From NCBI GenBank assembly GCA_035295745.1, contig DATGIL010000043.1:43345-107344 (forward strand): a stretch of 64,000 bases of DNA. The letters are read 5' to 3'. Position numbers and translations under genes: made by a program. Within the stretch, counting starts at the first letter, position 1, and each line of letters opens with the position of its first letter. The stretch is from JAIQFL01 sp035295745. GTDB lineage: Bacteria; Acidobacteriota; Terriglobia; Bryobacterales; Bryobacteraceae. The notes under the pieces are model-generated. The model searched no databases and was not told the origin of the DNA. It saw only the letters and a program-made list of their open reading frames with translations. Below are positions 34,645-43,584 of this stretch, piece by piece.

Positions 34645-35775
34645 CTACAAGGTTTTAACCACGGGAATTCGCGTTTCTACGGGCGGAAGCGACGGGAAAT
34701 CGGTATATGGCGTTGATTGATACCAATACCCCACCGAGAAGAAGTTGTCGCCCCGATCGTTGGCGTGACCGTGCTCCATGGAGTGTTTGAGGTATCGCTC
34801 GAAAGTCACCGGATTGTCGCCGTGCCATCGGTAGCAGCAGTATCGTCCGCCGGTCCGCTCGGCATTCACGATCAGCGGCGCGCCATACATGGAGTGCCCG
34901 AAGGGCTGCGCCCCATCGCGTCCGCCGAAATCCCAACTGCCGAGGAAGTAGTCCTCGGACCCGGTGCCGGTAATCGCGGGCTTGGTTTCGTCATCGATGA
35001 AGATCATCTCATCGCCCTCGCCCCACCAGCCGTTGGCATTCTGCAGGACGCCCAGTGTCACGCCCATGAGGTGCCCGCGTCCGCGCGCTTCCATGTAGAC
35101 ATAATTGAGCTTGCCATCGAGATTGAGTTTCGGACCCTGGCTCGCGACCGGCACGCACGGGGCGCTCTGCCGGTACTGGGCGTGAAAATAGAGGGCGTCG
35201 GCCGGCAGACTCGGAACCGTCATGTAGTCGATATTCGAGTAAAACGAACCGACCTCCTGTTTGCCCTCATTCGTGACCGTAAAGCGCGCCGACTGCCGGT
35301 ATGGCATGACGAAATAGCAATTCAGCGATTTGCCCGGAGAGCAGGCCAGGTATTCGGACTGATAGATCTGATAGGTATTGAGGTTCAGTCCGAAGAAGTC
35401 GCCGATGGGCGATTCCACGCTCGGCTTGGAGTTGCCGTCCCAATAGCCGCGCAGCACCAGTTCCTTCAGGTGGTCGCCGCTGCGCGCCGCGATGGTGAAC
35501 CAGATGTGGCTGATCGCGCCAGGACCTTGCGCGTTGAACACCTCTTGGACGCCGCCCGCCGGGATGTTCCAGGAATCGCGATTGCCGCCGGTGCGATCGA
35601 AACTGGATTGCTTCAGCGACTTGTAGTTCTGCGCCCGGGCGTAGAACGGCAGGACCGAAGGTCCCGATCCAGAGTTTGCACTCTGTGCCTCGGCCGCGGG
35701 CACCGCCGCTGCCATGCCACCTGCCGCTAACAGCCGTTCGAGGAAACCGCGCCGCCCGTTCGTCGAAGATGCCAT
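34645..35775 (-). CDS. DUF2961 / GH172 family protein with Tat-like signal
   Basis: The 376-residue protein has an N-terminal NGRRGFLERLLAAGGMAAAV segment with twin arginines followed by a hydrophobic stretch and an AEA cleavage site, so export by Tat is likely. The body matches DUF2961: IPAGGVQEVFNAQGPGAISH, RGYWDGNSKPSVESPIGDFF, ITGTGSEDYFLGSWDFGG and RYCCYRWHGDNPVTF. Characterised GH172 members act on fructose or arabinofuranose oligosaccharides. The GSEDYF motif carries the acidic residues used in catalysis by that family. Substrate here is unknown. Confidence 0.87.
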   Translation of the reverse strand: MASSTNGRRGFLERLLAAGGMAAAVPAAEAQSANSGSGPSVLPFYARAQNYKSLKQSSFDRTGGNRDSWNIPAGGVQEVFNAQGPGAISHIWFTIAARSGDHLKELVLRGYWDGNSKPSVESPIGDFFGLNLNTYQIYQSEYLACSPGKSLNCYFVMPYRQSARFTVTNEGKQEVGSFYSNIDYMTVPSLPADALYFHAQYRQSAPCVPVASQGPKLNLDGKLNYVYMEARGRGHLMGVTLGVLQNANGWWGEGDEMIFIDDETKPAITGTGSEDYFLGSWDFGGRDGAQPFGHSMYGAPLIVNAERTGGRYCCYRWHGDNPVTFERYLKHSMEHGHANDRGDNFFSVGYWYQSTPYTDFPSLPPVETRIPVVKTL

Positions 35776-35920
35776 GAAGATTCCTCCCGGTGAATTCGGA
35801 TTATATCAGCGGGTCTCGTTCGTGAGATTGGCGGAAGACCCGCCGCCTCTTTCTCCGTTGTTCTCCGGTTTTGCTCCGCGCCTTGGCGTCTTCGCGGTGA
35901 TCTCCTGCGTTCCTCGACCC

Positions 35921-36676
35921 TTATTTCACCAGCGCCTGGGCGATGGCTTTCTCCGCGAGCGGGCCCATGATCTCGTACCCCGCCGCATTCGGATGCAAGC
36001 CGTCGTTCGTGATCTCCGCCTTGAAGAATCCCTTATCGTCCACCGTCGCCGAGAAGTAATCCAAATAGACGAAGTGATTCTTCGCCGCGTACTCCTGGAT
36101 CCACTGATTGAGCGCGAGTATCTTCTGGGGCGGCCGCGACTGAGTCTGCGGAGTTCGACCCTCCGTCACGTGGTAGTCGCAGACCGGCGTGAGCGCCGCC
36201 AACACCACCTTGATATTATTGGCGCGCGCCAGATCGCTCATCGCCATGAGGTAGGTTTCCGTGGCTTCAAGCGGCATCGGGCCGATATTCCCACCGATAT
36301 CGTTCGTCCCCGCCAGAATCACCACCACCTTCGGCTTGAGCACCACCACATCCTGATAGAAGCGCAGCAACATCTGGGGCGTAACCTGCCCGCTGATGCC
36401 GCGATTGAAATACGGTTTGCCGGGAAAAAACTTGCCGTACTGCCCGTTGCCGCGGCCCCAGTTGTCGGTAATCGAGTCGCCCATGAAGACCACGCGATCC
36501 TCGCCCGGCGCGGGCGGCGGCACCTTCTGATTCTCGGCGGCATAGCGGAACGTGTTGCCGTAGTCGTTGATCATCCGCGCCAGTTGCGCCAGGGGCGGCG
36601 GTGTCGGCGCCGGCGGTGGAACTGGCGCCTGGGCCCAGGCAGCAGCCGTCAGCAGAAGAGTGATCGTGAGTCGCAT
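35921..36676 (-). CDS. SGNH/GDSL-type esterase, secreted
   Basis: The 251-residue protein has a signal peptide MRLTITLLLTAAAWAQA followed by a proline-rich linker. The SGNH blocks are visible: block I VVFMGDSITDNWG with the nucleophile Ser, block II around NRGISGQ, block III LAGTNDIGGNIG and block V NDGLHPNAAGYEIM with the Asp/His pair. Such enzymes remove acetyl or other ester groups from carbohydrates or lipids. The frame is open 50 codons upstream, but the signal peptide and the 23-nt gap to the upstream gene support the ATG at 36676. Confidence 0.9.
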   Translation of the reverse strand: MRLTITLLLTAAAWAQAPVPPPAPTPPPLAQLARMINDYGNTFRYAAENQKVPPPAPGEDRVVFMGDSITDNWGRGNGQYGKFFPGKPYFNRGISGQVTPQMLLRFYQDVVVLKPKVVVILAGTNDIGGNIGPMPLEATETYLMAMSDLARANNIKVVLAALTPVCDYHVTEGRTPQTQSRPPQKILALNQWIQEYAAKNHFVYLDYFSATVDDKGFFKAEITNDGLHPNAAGYEIMGPLAEKAIAQALVK

Positions 36677-36699
36677 GCCGATATTGTAATCGAACCGAA

Positions 36700-37683
36700 C
36701 TAATGTGCCGTCGATGCACCGCCCGGCGTGTTCTCCATGCCGAGGCCCCGATTCGGGACGAGGCTTTCGATCTTCTGCCATTTCCCGTCCACCTGCTTCA
36801 AAACCGCCGACTGCCCGATCGCCCAAAGCGAACCATCCACCTTGATCAGTTTGCCCAGAAAGAACTGCCCCTCAATCGGCGCCATCTTCCAGTTCGTTCC
36901 GCCATCTTCGCTGACCAGGACCCCGTCGTCATAGCTGATCCATGCACGATTGGCATTATCGAGCAGGATTGACGTCAGCCAGCCTTTCACCGGGCTGGTC
37001 TGTACCTGCCACGTGAGGCCGCCATCCTGCGTATTCAGAATCTGTCCGGCGAATCCCACGATCCAGCCGTTCTTCGGATCTTTGAACTCGATCGAAGTGA
37101 GAGACCAATTCGCCGCATCCGACTGCACATGCTTCCAGTTCTTGCCGCCGTCGGTGGTGAGCAGGATCGTGCCTGCCCAGCCGACCGACCATCCGTGATC
37201 CGCATCCAGAAAGTAGACGGTTTCGAGCGTTTGCGTCGTGCCCGTGATCTGCTTGCTCCAGGTGCGCCCACCGTCAGTGGAGTGCAGCAGCACGCCCTGA
37301 AAGCCGCTCAACCAGCCCGACTCTCCAACAAACGTGATGTCCATCAAGTGTTCTTTGGTGTCGAGCGTACGCGCCTGCCACTTCTTGCCGCCATCTTCGG
37401 TGGCCAGCAAAAGGCCGTGATCGCCCACCACATACCCGCGGTTCGCATCCAGAAACGCCATGGCGCGCAACCGCTCCGTGGCGCCAGTCTCATGCTTCGC
37501 CCAGGTGAGTCCGGCATCGGACGTCGACCACATGGCCCCCTGCTCGCAGAGCGTGTGGACGACGGACTTGGCGGGTGCCACCGCATCGCGCAGCCAGCAC
37601 TGTCCCTCTCCATCCGCCCAGGCTGGCGCAGTCCCCAATCCCAGCAGAGCGACGATCCCGCACCAGCCCGTTACTTTGTCCAT
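36700..37683 (-). CDS. YCF48-like beta-propeller protein, exported
   Basis: The 327-residue protein has a signal peptide (1-23, PAWAD) and repeats of the YCF48/BNR type: GWLSGFQGVLLHSTDGGRTW, GWSVGWAGTILLTTDGGKNW, GWIVGFAGQILNTQDGGLTW and AWISYDDGVLVSEDGGTNW. In oxygenic phototrophs the family helps assemble photosystem II. In Acidobacteria homologues are common and their role is not known, so a general periplasmic binding function is more likely. It precedes the SGNH gene on the same strand. Confidence 0.88.
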   Translation of the reverse strand: MDKVTGWCGIVALLGLGTAPAWADGEGQCWLRDAVAPAKSVVHTLCEQGAMWSTSDAGLTWAKHETGATERLRAMAFLDANRGYVVGDHGLLLATEDGGKKWQARTLDTKEHLMDITFVGESGWLSGFQGVLLHSTDGGRTWSKQITGTTQTLETVYFLDADHGWSVGWAGTILLTTDGGKNWKHVQSDAANWSLTSIEFKDPKNGWIVGFAGQILNTQDGGLTWQVQTSPVKGWLTSILLDNANRAWISYDDGVLVSEDGGTNWKMAPIEGQFFLGKLIKVDGSLWAIGQSAVLKQVDGKWQKIESLVPNRGLGMENTPGGASTAH

Positions 37684-37766
37684 GGATAGTATTCCGTTAG
37701 AACTCTCACATAGGTTACATCACCACTGCACCGTGGGGGGCTGATTTTGGCGATCTGCGCAAAGCC

Positions 37767-40157
37767 TCAGGCGTGGCGCACCGATTCCATCGGATCGATG
37801 CGCAGCCAGGGCCGCGCCGAAACGAAAGCCACCAGCAGCGACAGCACCAGCATCGCGGCGCCCGCCGGGATCAGCACAATCCATTCCACTGCGCTGATCC
37901 CGTAGAACTGAGACCGGAACAGAATCGTCGCGACGACCCCCAGAAGCGCTCCGAGGAACACGCCAGTGCCGGCCACCAGCAAAGTCTGCCGCAACACCAG
38001 TTCCAGCAACTGCCACGGGCGCGCCCCCAGCGCGATGCGAATTCCCAACTCCTTCTTCCGTTCGCTGACCGAGTAGGAAATCGCGCCAAACAATCCAATC
38101 ACCGCCAGCAGCAATCCCAGCCCGCTCAGCACCGCGACACATCCCGCCGTGATGCGCTGCGTCAACAGCGTCAGATTTACCCAGGTCTGCCACGTGACGG
38201 GCTGGATCATGATCTTAAGCCCCAGAGCGCGCAGCGCTGCGGCCATCGGTTCCACCCAGTTGGCTGGATTGCCACTGGTTCGGGCTATCACATTGATGCC
38301 CGTCTGGTAGTGCTGGCTTAACGCGCAATACAAAAACGGTCGCGGCATCTCGTCGGCATCGACGTACTTGCCATCCGCGGCCACTCCTACCACCGTGTAC
38401 GGACGGCCTGGATCGTCGGCGATGATCGTTCTCCCAATCGGGTCTTGCCCGGGCCAGAACATTTCTGCCATTTTGTGGTTGATCACGGTCACACCCGGTC
38501 CGTTCTCCCGGTCGCCGGAATTGAAATTGCGGCCGGAGAGCAGTCGGATGCCGAATGTCGGAAAGTAGTCGGGGTCCACCACGGCACGCGAGATCCACGT
38601 GGTCTTAGGACTGTCCGGAAGGTGGACCGGCGTCCCACCCGCGCCGAAGAGCGGCAAATGCGACGACAGCGATACGGATTCCACTCCTGGCAAGGCCGCT
38701 ACGGTTCGCCGCAAGGTACCGTAGAGTTCCTTTCCCTGCGCCTCCGAGTAGCCTTCGCCGGCGGCATAAATAGTCACCGCCACCAGATTGCGCGCGGAGA
38801 AACCGGGATCGACGTGGCGCAGGTTGTACAGATTGCGTTCGCACAAACCCATGCCCACCAGAACGAGCGTGGAGACGGCGACCTGCACGATCACCAGAAA
38901 GTTGCGACGGACGCTCTTGCGCGCGCCGCCCACCACAATTTCACCTCCCAACAACTGCGCCAGGGCGGGAGACGAGGCGTAGATAGCAGGCGCCAGCCCG
39001 GTCGCAATGCTGGCGATCACCATCAGCGCGAGGGTGAACCCGACTACCGTGCCATCCAGATGGAGATTCAACCCAAAGGAGTAGGAGCCGAACATCGGAA
39101 ACTCCACGGTCATATCGGAATAGCGCACCACGAGCGCCGCCGCGATCCCATAACCGATAAGTGCGCTCACGCCGCACAGAACGGCGCCCTCTTTCAGAAA
39201 CTCGCGGATGAGCCGGCCTCGCGGAGCACCCAGGGCAAGCTTGATGGCCGCTTCCTGCCGCCGGCCGACCGCCACTGCCAGCAGCAGATTTGCCACATTG
39301 GCGCACGCGATCAGAAGGACGAGGAGCACCAGGGCCATGATGATCGCGGTCAGCAACTCCGCATCTGCGATCGTGTCGGGCGGCAACAGCGTGGCTCGGG
39401 TGACCACCGCCGTTCGATCCTGATCGTCTTTCGGGTAGGCCGCCGCGAGTTGGCCGGAGAGCGTCGCCATCTCGGCTTGAGCCTGTTTCCGCGTGACTCC
39501 CGGCTTCAACCGCCCGATGAGGAAGAGCCGCCGGTTCCCCCGCTGCTCGAACCAGGCGCGGGTGTCTTCCAATTCTCCCAACGAGGTGAGCAGGTCTCCG
39601 TTCAACCCAAAGAATGAGCCCGTGAAGTCCTTTGGCGCTACCCCGACAATGGTGTGATTCGCCAGCACCTTGCCCACAATATTCGGGTCGGAGCCGAGGC
39701 GTTTCCAGCACATGTAGGTCATCACCGCGATGCGCTTACTGGAAGCGTCATCCCCGGAAGCCAAGAAGCGTCCCAGGAGCGGCCGGATATTCATCACCGC
39801 AAAATAATTCTCCGATACGCCCCGGATGAAGACCTTGACGTCACGGCCCTCGAAATTGAAATCGTCGTTGAGCCCGATCGAATTGGGCGCTGCCGCCAGG
39901 TCGCTGAAGACGTGATTGTGATCGCGATAGTAGGCGAAGTCCGGATACGAAACCTGCTCGATAGGTTCACCCGGCGAACGCAAGTGCATCATCACCAGGC
40001 GGTCCGGCTCCGGCGCTGCGGGAGGCAGGATCAAAAGCGTGTTCGAGATGCTCAGTCCAATTACGCCCAGAGCCATCGCAATGGAAAGAGAAAAGGCAGA
40101 GATGGCCGTGAGCTTCCAATATCGGCTCAAGGTCCGGAGGGATTGGAAAGTAGCCAT
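37767..40157 (-). CDS. Duplicated MacB/FtsX-type ABC permease (ADOP family)
   Basis: The 796-residue membrane protein consists of two fused MacB-type units. Each has a first membrane helix, a periplasmic domain and three more helices. The first unit shows LSYPDF-like YPDFAYYRDHN and ANVANLLLAVAVGRRQEAAI with KLALGAPRGRLIREFL; the second has AVIGLFGAISYSVSERKKEL with GIRIALGARPWQLLE. This is the acidobacterial duplicated orphan permease layout. The cognate ATPase is not adjacent, which is typical for this family. The start at 40157 is chosen because the 64 codons upstream are basic and non-homologous. Substrate unknown. Confidence 0.92.
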   Translation of the reverse strand: MATFQSLRTLSRYWKLTAISAFSLSIAMALGVIGLSISNTLLILPPAAPEPDRLVMMHLRSPGEPIEQVSYPDFAYYRDHNHVFSDLAAAPNSIGLNDDFNFEGRDVKVFIRGVSENYFAVMNIRPLLGRFLASGDDASSKRIAVMTYMCWKRLGSDPNIVGKVLANHTIVGVAPKDFTGSFFGLNGDLLTSLGELEDTRAWFEQRGNRRLFLIGRLKPGVTRKQAQAEMATLSGQLAAAYPKDDQDRTAVVTRATLLPPDTIADAELLTAIIMALVLLVLLIACANVANLLLAVAVGRRQEAAIKLALGAPRGRLIREFLKEGAVLCGVSALIGYGIAAALVVRYSDMTVEFPMFGSYSFGLNLHLDGTVVGFTLALMVIASIATGLAPAIYASSPALAQLLGGEIVVGGARKSVRRNFLVIVQVAVSTLVLVGMGLCERNLYNLRHVDPGFSARNLVAVTIYAAGEGYSEAQGKELYGTLRRTVAALPGVESVSLSSHLPLFGAGGTPVHLPDSPKTTWISRAVVDPDYFPTFGIRLLSGRNFNSGDRENGPGVTVINHKMAEMFWPGQDPIGRTIIADDPGRPYTVVGVAADGKYVDADEMPRPFLYCALSQHYQTGINVIARTSGNPANWVEPMAAALRALGLKIMIQPVTWQTWVNLTLLTQRITAGCVAVLSGLGLLLAVIGLFGAISYSVSERKKELGIRIALGARPWQLLELVLRQTLLVAGTGVFLGALLGVVATILFRSQFYGISAVEWIVLIPAGAAMLVLSLLVAFVSARPWLRIDPMESVRHA

Positions 40158-40278
40158 GGTCGAGTCATTCTGGCACGTGTGCTGCCACCCTCGATGGTAC
40201 TGTTCCAATATACTTCCCACTCCGGCCATCGTGATGCCGATGCACGCTGTGCGTCGCCTGCACACGCTCTCGTTCGAT

Positions 40279-40336
40279 GTGGCGCAAACACTCTGTTTGC
40301 CGCGTCGAGACTCCTCTCGACGCTTTTCGTGCGTCC
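40279..40336 (+). repeat. Family 2 double-hairpin repeat, copy 1
   Basis: GTGGCGCAAACACTCT, then GTTTGCCGCGTCGAGACT, then CCTCTCGACGCTTTTCG. Hairpin 1 is GCAAAC/GTTTGC (6 bp, loop ACTCT). Hairpin 2 is GCGTCGAGA/TCTCGACGC (9 bp, loop CTCC) followed by TTTT. It lies between the divergent ADOP permease and the small protein at 40446. The rest of the 288-bp gap shows nothing recognisable. Confidence 0.8.
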
Positions 40337-40445
40337 TCCCATTGCGCAAATAGCGTGCGCGAGCACCTGAGCAGGGCCCAATTCATCTCTGTTGTATACT
40401 GATCACTACCCCAGGAAACCTCTTGGGCCACCTTAAGGAGATTCG

Positions 40446-40844
40446 ATGGCCAGTAACTCTCAGAGCGCCGGTTCCACCCCTGGTTCCGATAGCACGATTG
40501 CAATCAAAGTTTCCTTCGAACTGAACACGCCCGACGGCCTGCGGCGCGTCCAGTTCGGACTCGAGAAGGACTTCACCGGCACCGATATCATTTGGAAAAT
40601 TCACTTCCAACTCTGGGAGCGGAGCGTCCGCACGGCCACCTACGTGGACCCCATCGTGAGTCTCGACGTCCAGGTCAATCCGCAGCTCAACCAGCGCGCG
40701 CAACAAGCCACCTCCGGCCTCACGCCCGCGCAAACGGCTCACGCTACCGGGCCCGCCGCCGACGCCGCCAAGGCGGCCAAGCAAGGCGAGCTTCCCGTGG
40801 AAGTCGCCAACGACCAGATTCAGGGCACCTTACAGCAAAATTGA
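40446..40844 (+). CDS. Small protein of unknown function upstream of an Omp85-like barrel
   Basis: The 132-residue protein lacks a signal peptide or membrane segment. Residues 15-80 look like a beta-domain (STIAIKVSFELNTPDGLRRV, WKIHFQLWERSVRTATYVD). The C-terminal third is alanine/glutamine-rich and probably unstructured or helical. AAGGAG lies just upstream of the ATG. The barrel gene starts 28 nt after the stop, so co-expression is likely and a substrate/transporter or chaperone relation is possible, but no family is recognised. Confidence 0.75.
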   Translation: MASNSQSAGSTPGSDSTIAIKVSFELNTPDGLRRVQFGLEKDFTGTDIIWKIHFQLWERSVRTATYVDPIVSLDVQVNPQLNQRAQQATSGLTPAQTAHATGPAADAAKAAKQGELPVEVANDQIQGTLQQN

Positions 40845-40872
40845 CCCGCCAAGCGGCCTGATCACGGCATCT

Positions 40873-42981
40873 ATGGAGCGCCTGTTGTTCCGACGGTGGA
40901 GTGGTTTGCCGCTCTCTCTGATAGCGGCTGCGTCGCTTTGCGCCCAGACCCCCAACCAGCCGATCGTTGCGGTGGAAGGCTGTGGCCAAGGCATTAATTT
41001 CGAAACCGGGCATTACCAGATCGGAACCGCCACCATCACCGATCCCTTCGACTTCCTTTACTGGATCCGCGGCAAAGCCAGCACCACGCAAACGCAGCTC
41101 GCGGCACTGTTGAACAACAAGCCGTTCACCTACCAGCTCGCCATTTCCGACGCCATCTCGCTCATCGAGCAACAGCGATTCCTGCCCGACAATGCGGTCG
41201 GCTTCCGCGCCAGCGTGATCTTCGCCGCCGCCACCAACTGCCATCAAAATCCCAATACGCTCGACCTGAAATACCAAATCTATTCCACCGTTCCTCCAAA
41301 GATTCTCAGCGCTACCCCCGAGTCGCAAGTGCAGGCGCGCCAGTCGCCGCAAGATACCGCGGGGCTCACTCAGGGCGGCAGCGCCTTCCACTTCACTCCG
41401 GCCGGAGGCTACAACGCCGCCGAGCGATGGTATGGCGGCGGCAATTTGCAGGTCACCAAACGCATTGCCGCCTTCCCGCTGTTCGATACGCTCAGCGCCG
41501 AAGGACGCGGCTCCTCCACCATGCGCGAGATCAACCTCGCCCTCGCCGGATCTGCCGAACCGCTCGGCCCCATCGAACACATGGACTGGCGCCTCAACTA
41601 CCTCCAGGCGGATAACCCCGCCGACACTTCCGAATTGCGGCGCACTCTGTTATCCGGGCAGTATTCCGCCGCCACTCGTCCGTTCGCCGGCGGCAACCTC
41701 ACCGCTCGTTTCGGCGCCTCCATCGAAGGCGGCAACCTGCACAGCAACTTTCCCACCGCGCAACTCGCCGTCAACACAGTACCGGGGGCGGAGTACGGCG
41801 CCCTCCGTTTTTACGGCGGACTCGCCTCTCGCCTGTCGCACAACGTCTTCTCCGCCAGCTACGGACTCGAACTCGGCTCCATCGGGCCCGCTCAACAGAT
41901 CGATTGGCGCAAACACATCGTCGACGTCGTAGACGACTTTTGGATTCCGCTGCGCCCGCACTATCAACTCGACGTGGACGCGCGCTTCACCGCCGGCAAG
42001 ATCCAGGTCCCCGGCTCGATTCCGGCCACCGAGCGTTTCTTCGGCGGCAACCAGGAGACGTTTTTCGTGCCAGGCGATTCCTGGCAGATCCGCGCCAGCC
42101 CCTACATCCGCGCCATTCCGGCCAATCGTTTCCAGTTCACCTCGCAGGGTGCGGGCGCGCAAAGCTTCGCCAGTGCGAACCTTACCATCGCGGCGCCCGT
42201 CAAAGCGTGGCCGCTCGTCCCGACTGTCGTGGAACGCGAGGCTGGACCGCTCCTCGATGGCCAGATCACCTCGGCCACCAGCGTTCTGCAAAACCACTAC
42301 GCTATGTCCAGTCCCGGCTTTCAGCAGGTGCTCCAACTGCTCGAGCCTCTGCAAAACGCGCTCACCGCCCTGCGTACCGCCCTCACTTCCGTGCAGGCTG
42401 ACGTGCCGGCGCCAACCTTTACCAACTGCAACAACAAGCTCCTCGGCGCCAATTTCAACCTCACCATGGCACGCCGCAAAATGGCGGCGCCGAAGCGTGA
42501 CGATACCTTGTATGGATCGGCGTTAGCGCCGCTCTCCGATATCCCGCAGGTGGTCACCGCCTGCGTCGATCAACTGATTCCCCAAGGCGCAACGGCCCCG
42601 GGCTTCCAACAGATTCGCGACTCCGTCGCGCAGGCCGACCGTCTCCGCGGCCAGATGAAACAACTCAGCGATGCCATCCAGCCTGCCGCAGCCGCCAGGG
42701 CCGCCGACGAGACCCGTTTCGTCCGCAGGACCATCAACACCCTGCTTCGCGACATGAATGTGCTCTCCATCGGGCCTGTCGCCGTCTTCGACGTGGCACA
42801 CATCGGCCCCACCGGCCCGGGCATCGACGGCATGCGCTATGGTCCGGGCGGAGGGCTGCGTTTGTCGATTGCCAGCATGGTCACGTTCACGTCCGGCTAC
42901 GCCTGGAACATCAATCGCCAGCCCGGCGAAGGTCCCGGCGCCGTCTTCTTCGAAATCGGCATCCGCGACCTCTTCCACTGA
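40873..42981 (+). CDS. Omp85/ShlB-like outer-membrane beta-barrel protein
   Basis: The 702-residue protein has a signal peptide (ending SLCAQ) and an N-terminal domain (about 25-160) with POTRA-like features. A barrel region follows with RFFGGNQETFFVPGDSW, which resembles the FxGGxxSVRGY block of Omp85/D15 proteins. The last strands are GMRYGPGGGLRLSIASMVTF and FFEIGIRDLFH. A helical insert of about 150 residues (VLQNHYAMSSPGFQQVLQLL to QLSDAIQPAAAARAADET) interrupts the barrel near the end, which is unusual. A role in protein translocation or outer-membrane assembly is inferred. It lies 28 nt after the small protein gene; a family 2 repeat begins 6 nt after its stop. Confidence 0.65.
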   Translation: MERLLFRRWSGLPLSLIAAASLCAQTPNQPIVAVEGCGQGINFETGHYQIGTATITDPFDFLYWIRGKASTTQTQLAALLNNKPFTYQLAISDAISLIEQQRFLPDNAVGFRASVIFAAATNCHQNPNTLDLKYQIYSTVPPKILSATPESQVQARQSPQDTAGLTQGGSAFHFTPAGGYNAAERWYGGGNLQVTKRIAAFPLFDTLSAEGRGSSTMREINLALAGSAEPLGPIEHMDWRLNYLQADNPADTSELRRTLLSGQYSAATRPFAGGNLTARFGASIEGGNLHSNFPTAQLAVNTVPGAEYGALRFYGGLASRLSHNVFSASYGLELGSIGPAQQIDWRKHIVDVVDDFWIPLRPHYQLDVDARFTAGKIQVPGSIPATERFFGGNQETFFVPGDSWQIRASPYIRAIPANRFQFTSQGAGAQSFASANLTIAAPVKAWPLVPTVVEREAGPLLDGQITSATSVLQNHYAMSSPGFQQVLQLLEPLQNALTALRTALTSVQADVPAPTFTNCNNKLLGANFNLTMARRKMAAPKRDDTLYGSALAPLSDIPQVVTACVDQLIPQGATAPGFQQIRDSVAQADRLRGQMKQLSDAIQPAAAARAADETRFVRRTINTLLRDMNVLSIGPVAVFDVAHIGPTGPGIDGMRYGPGGGLRLSIASMVTFTSGYAWNINRQPGEGPGAVFFEIGIRDLFH

Positions 42982-42986
42982 TTTTC

Positions 42987-43045
42987 GTGGCGCAAAGACT
43001 CTTTCTTTGCTGCTTCGAGACTCATCTCGACGCTTTTCGCCCGTC
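42987..43045 (+). repeat. Family 2 double-hairpin repeat, copy 2
   Basis: Begins 6 nt after the Omp85-like stop codon. Hairpin 1 is GCAAAG/CTTTGC; hairpin 2 is GCTTCGAGA/TCTCGACGC with one mismatch, followed by TTTTCGC. Its position just after a stop suggests a 3'-end or terminator role. Confidence 0.8.
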
Positions 43046-43263
43046 TACTGAGCCTGCCAAGCGTACATCATTCGACCCTCGCAGCCAGTCGACAAACAGC
43101 TTTCGCTGGGAATCGGGACGCGGTACTTGGGATCGAAGTCGGTGAAGTGCGCGAGTTGGTGGAGGAACTGGTGGCGCAGACTCGGGTCGGAAACAATCTC
43201 CCGGTAACGGTCGCGTTTGCCGCTCTTCACAAACGCTGCGATGAATGACTGCTCGTAGCGCAC
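43045..43263 (-). pseudogene. Remnant of a small conserved hypothetical gene
   Basis: From a GTG at 43263, 72 residues read VRYEQSFIAAFVKSGKRDRY, EIVSDPSLRHQFLHQLAHF, TDFDPKYRVPIPS, then CEGRMMYAWQAQ. The first part resembles a family with FVxxxKRxRYxxxxxxPKxRxKFLxxLxHF, whose members I recall as about twice this length. The C-terminal half seems shortened. No ribosome binding site precedes the GTG; an ATG at 43401 is in frame but lies in an AT-rich, non-homologous stretch. The stop overlaps a family 2 repeat. Probably a decayed gene. Confidence 0.35.
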
Positions 43264-43584
43264 GCGATCAGTGTAACCCAGCAGCGCCGCCGTCCAATTC
43301 GCTGGTGATGTCGGGGGGTGGAGGCGGGCGTCATGCCTTCGTGTCGCCCTTCCAATTACAGAATAGCAGGTTAAATTATTGAAAACAAGACTAGATTTCA
43401 ATCCAGGGTTAGGCTAGCATCGACATAACGAAGCGCCATTCCTTTTTGTGAAGCGTCGCTCGCCGGAGGGTGACCTGCGGAGCGCAGGTGTAGGAAACCA
43501 TTCCTCTGCGGAGAGCTTTGCAAGTGTGGACAGTGGCGTTCTTTCGACGCAACCTTTCAATTCCGATTCCAACTGGAGGACTGC

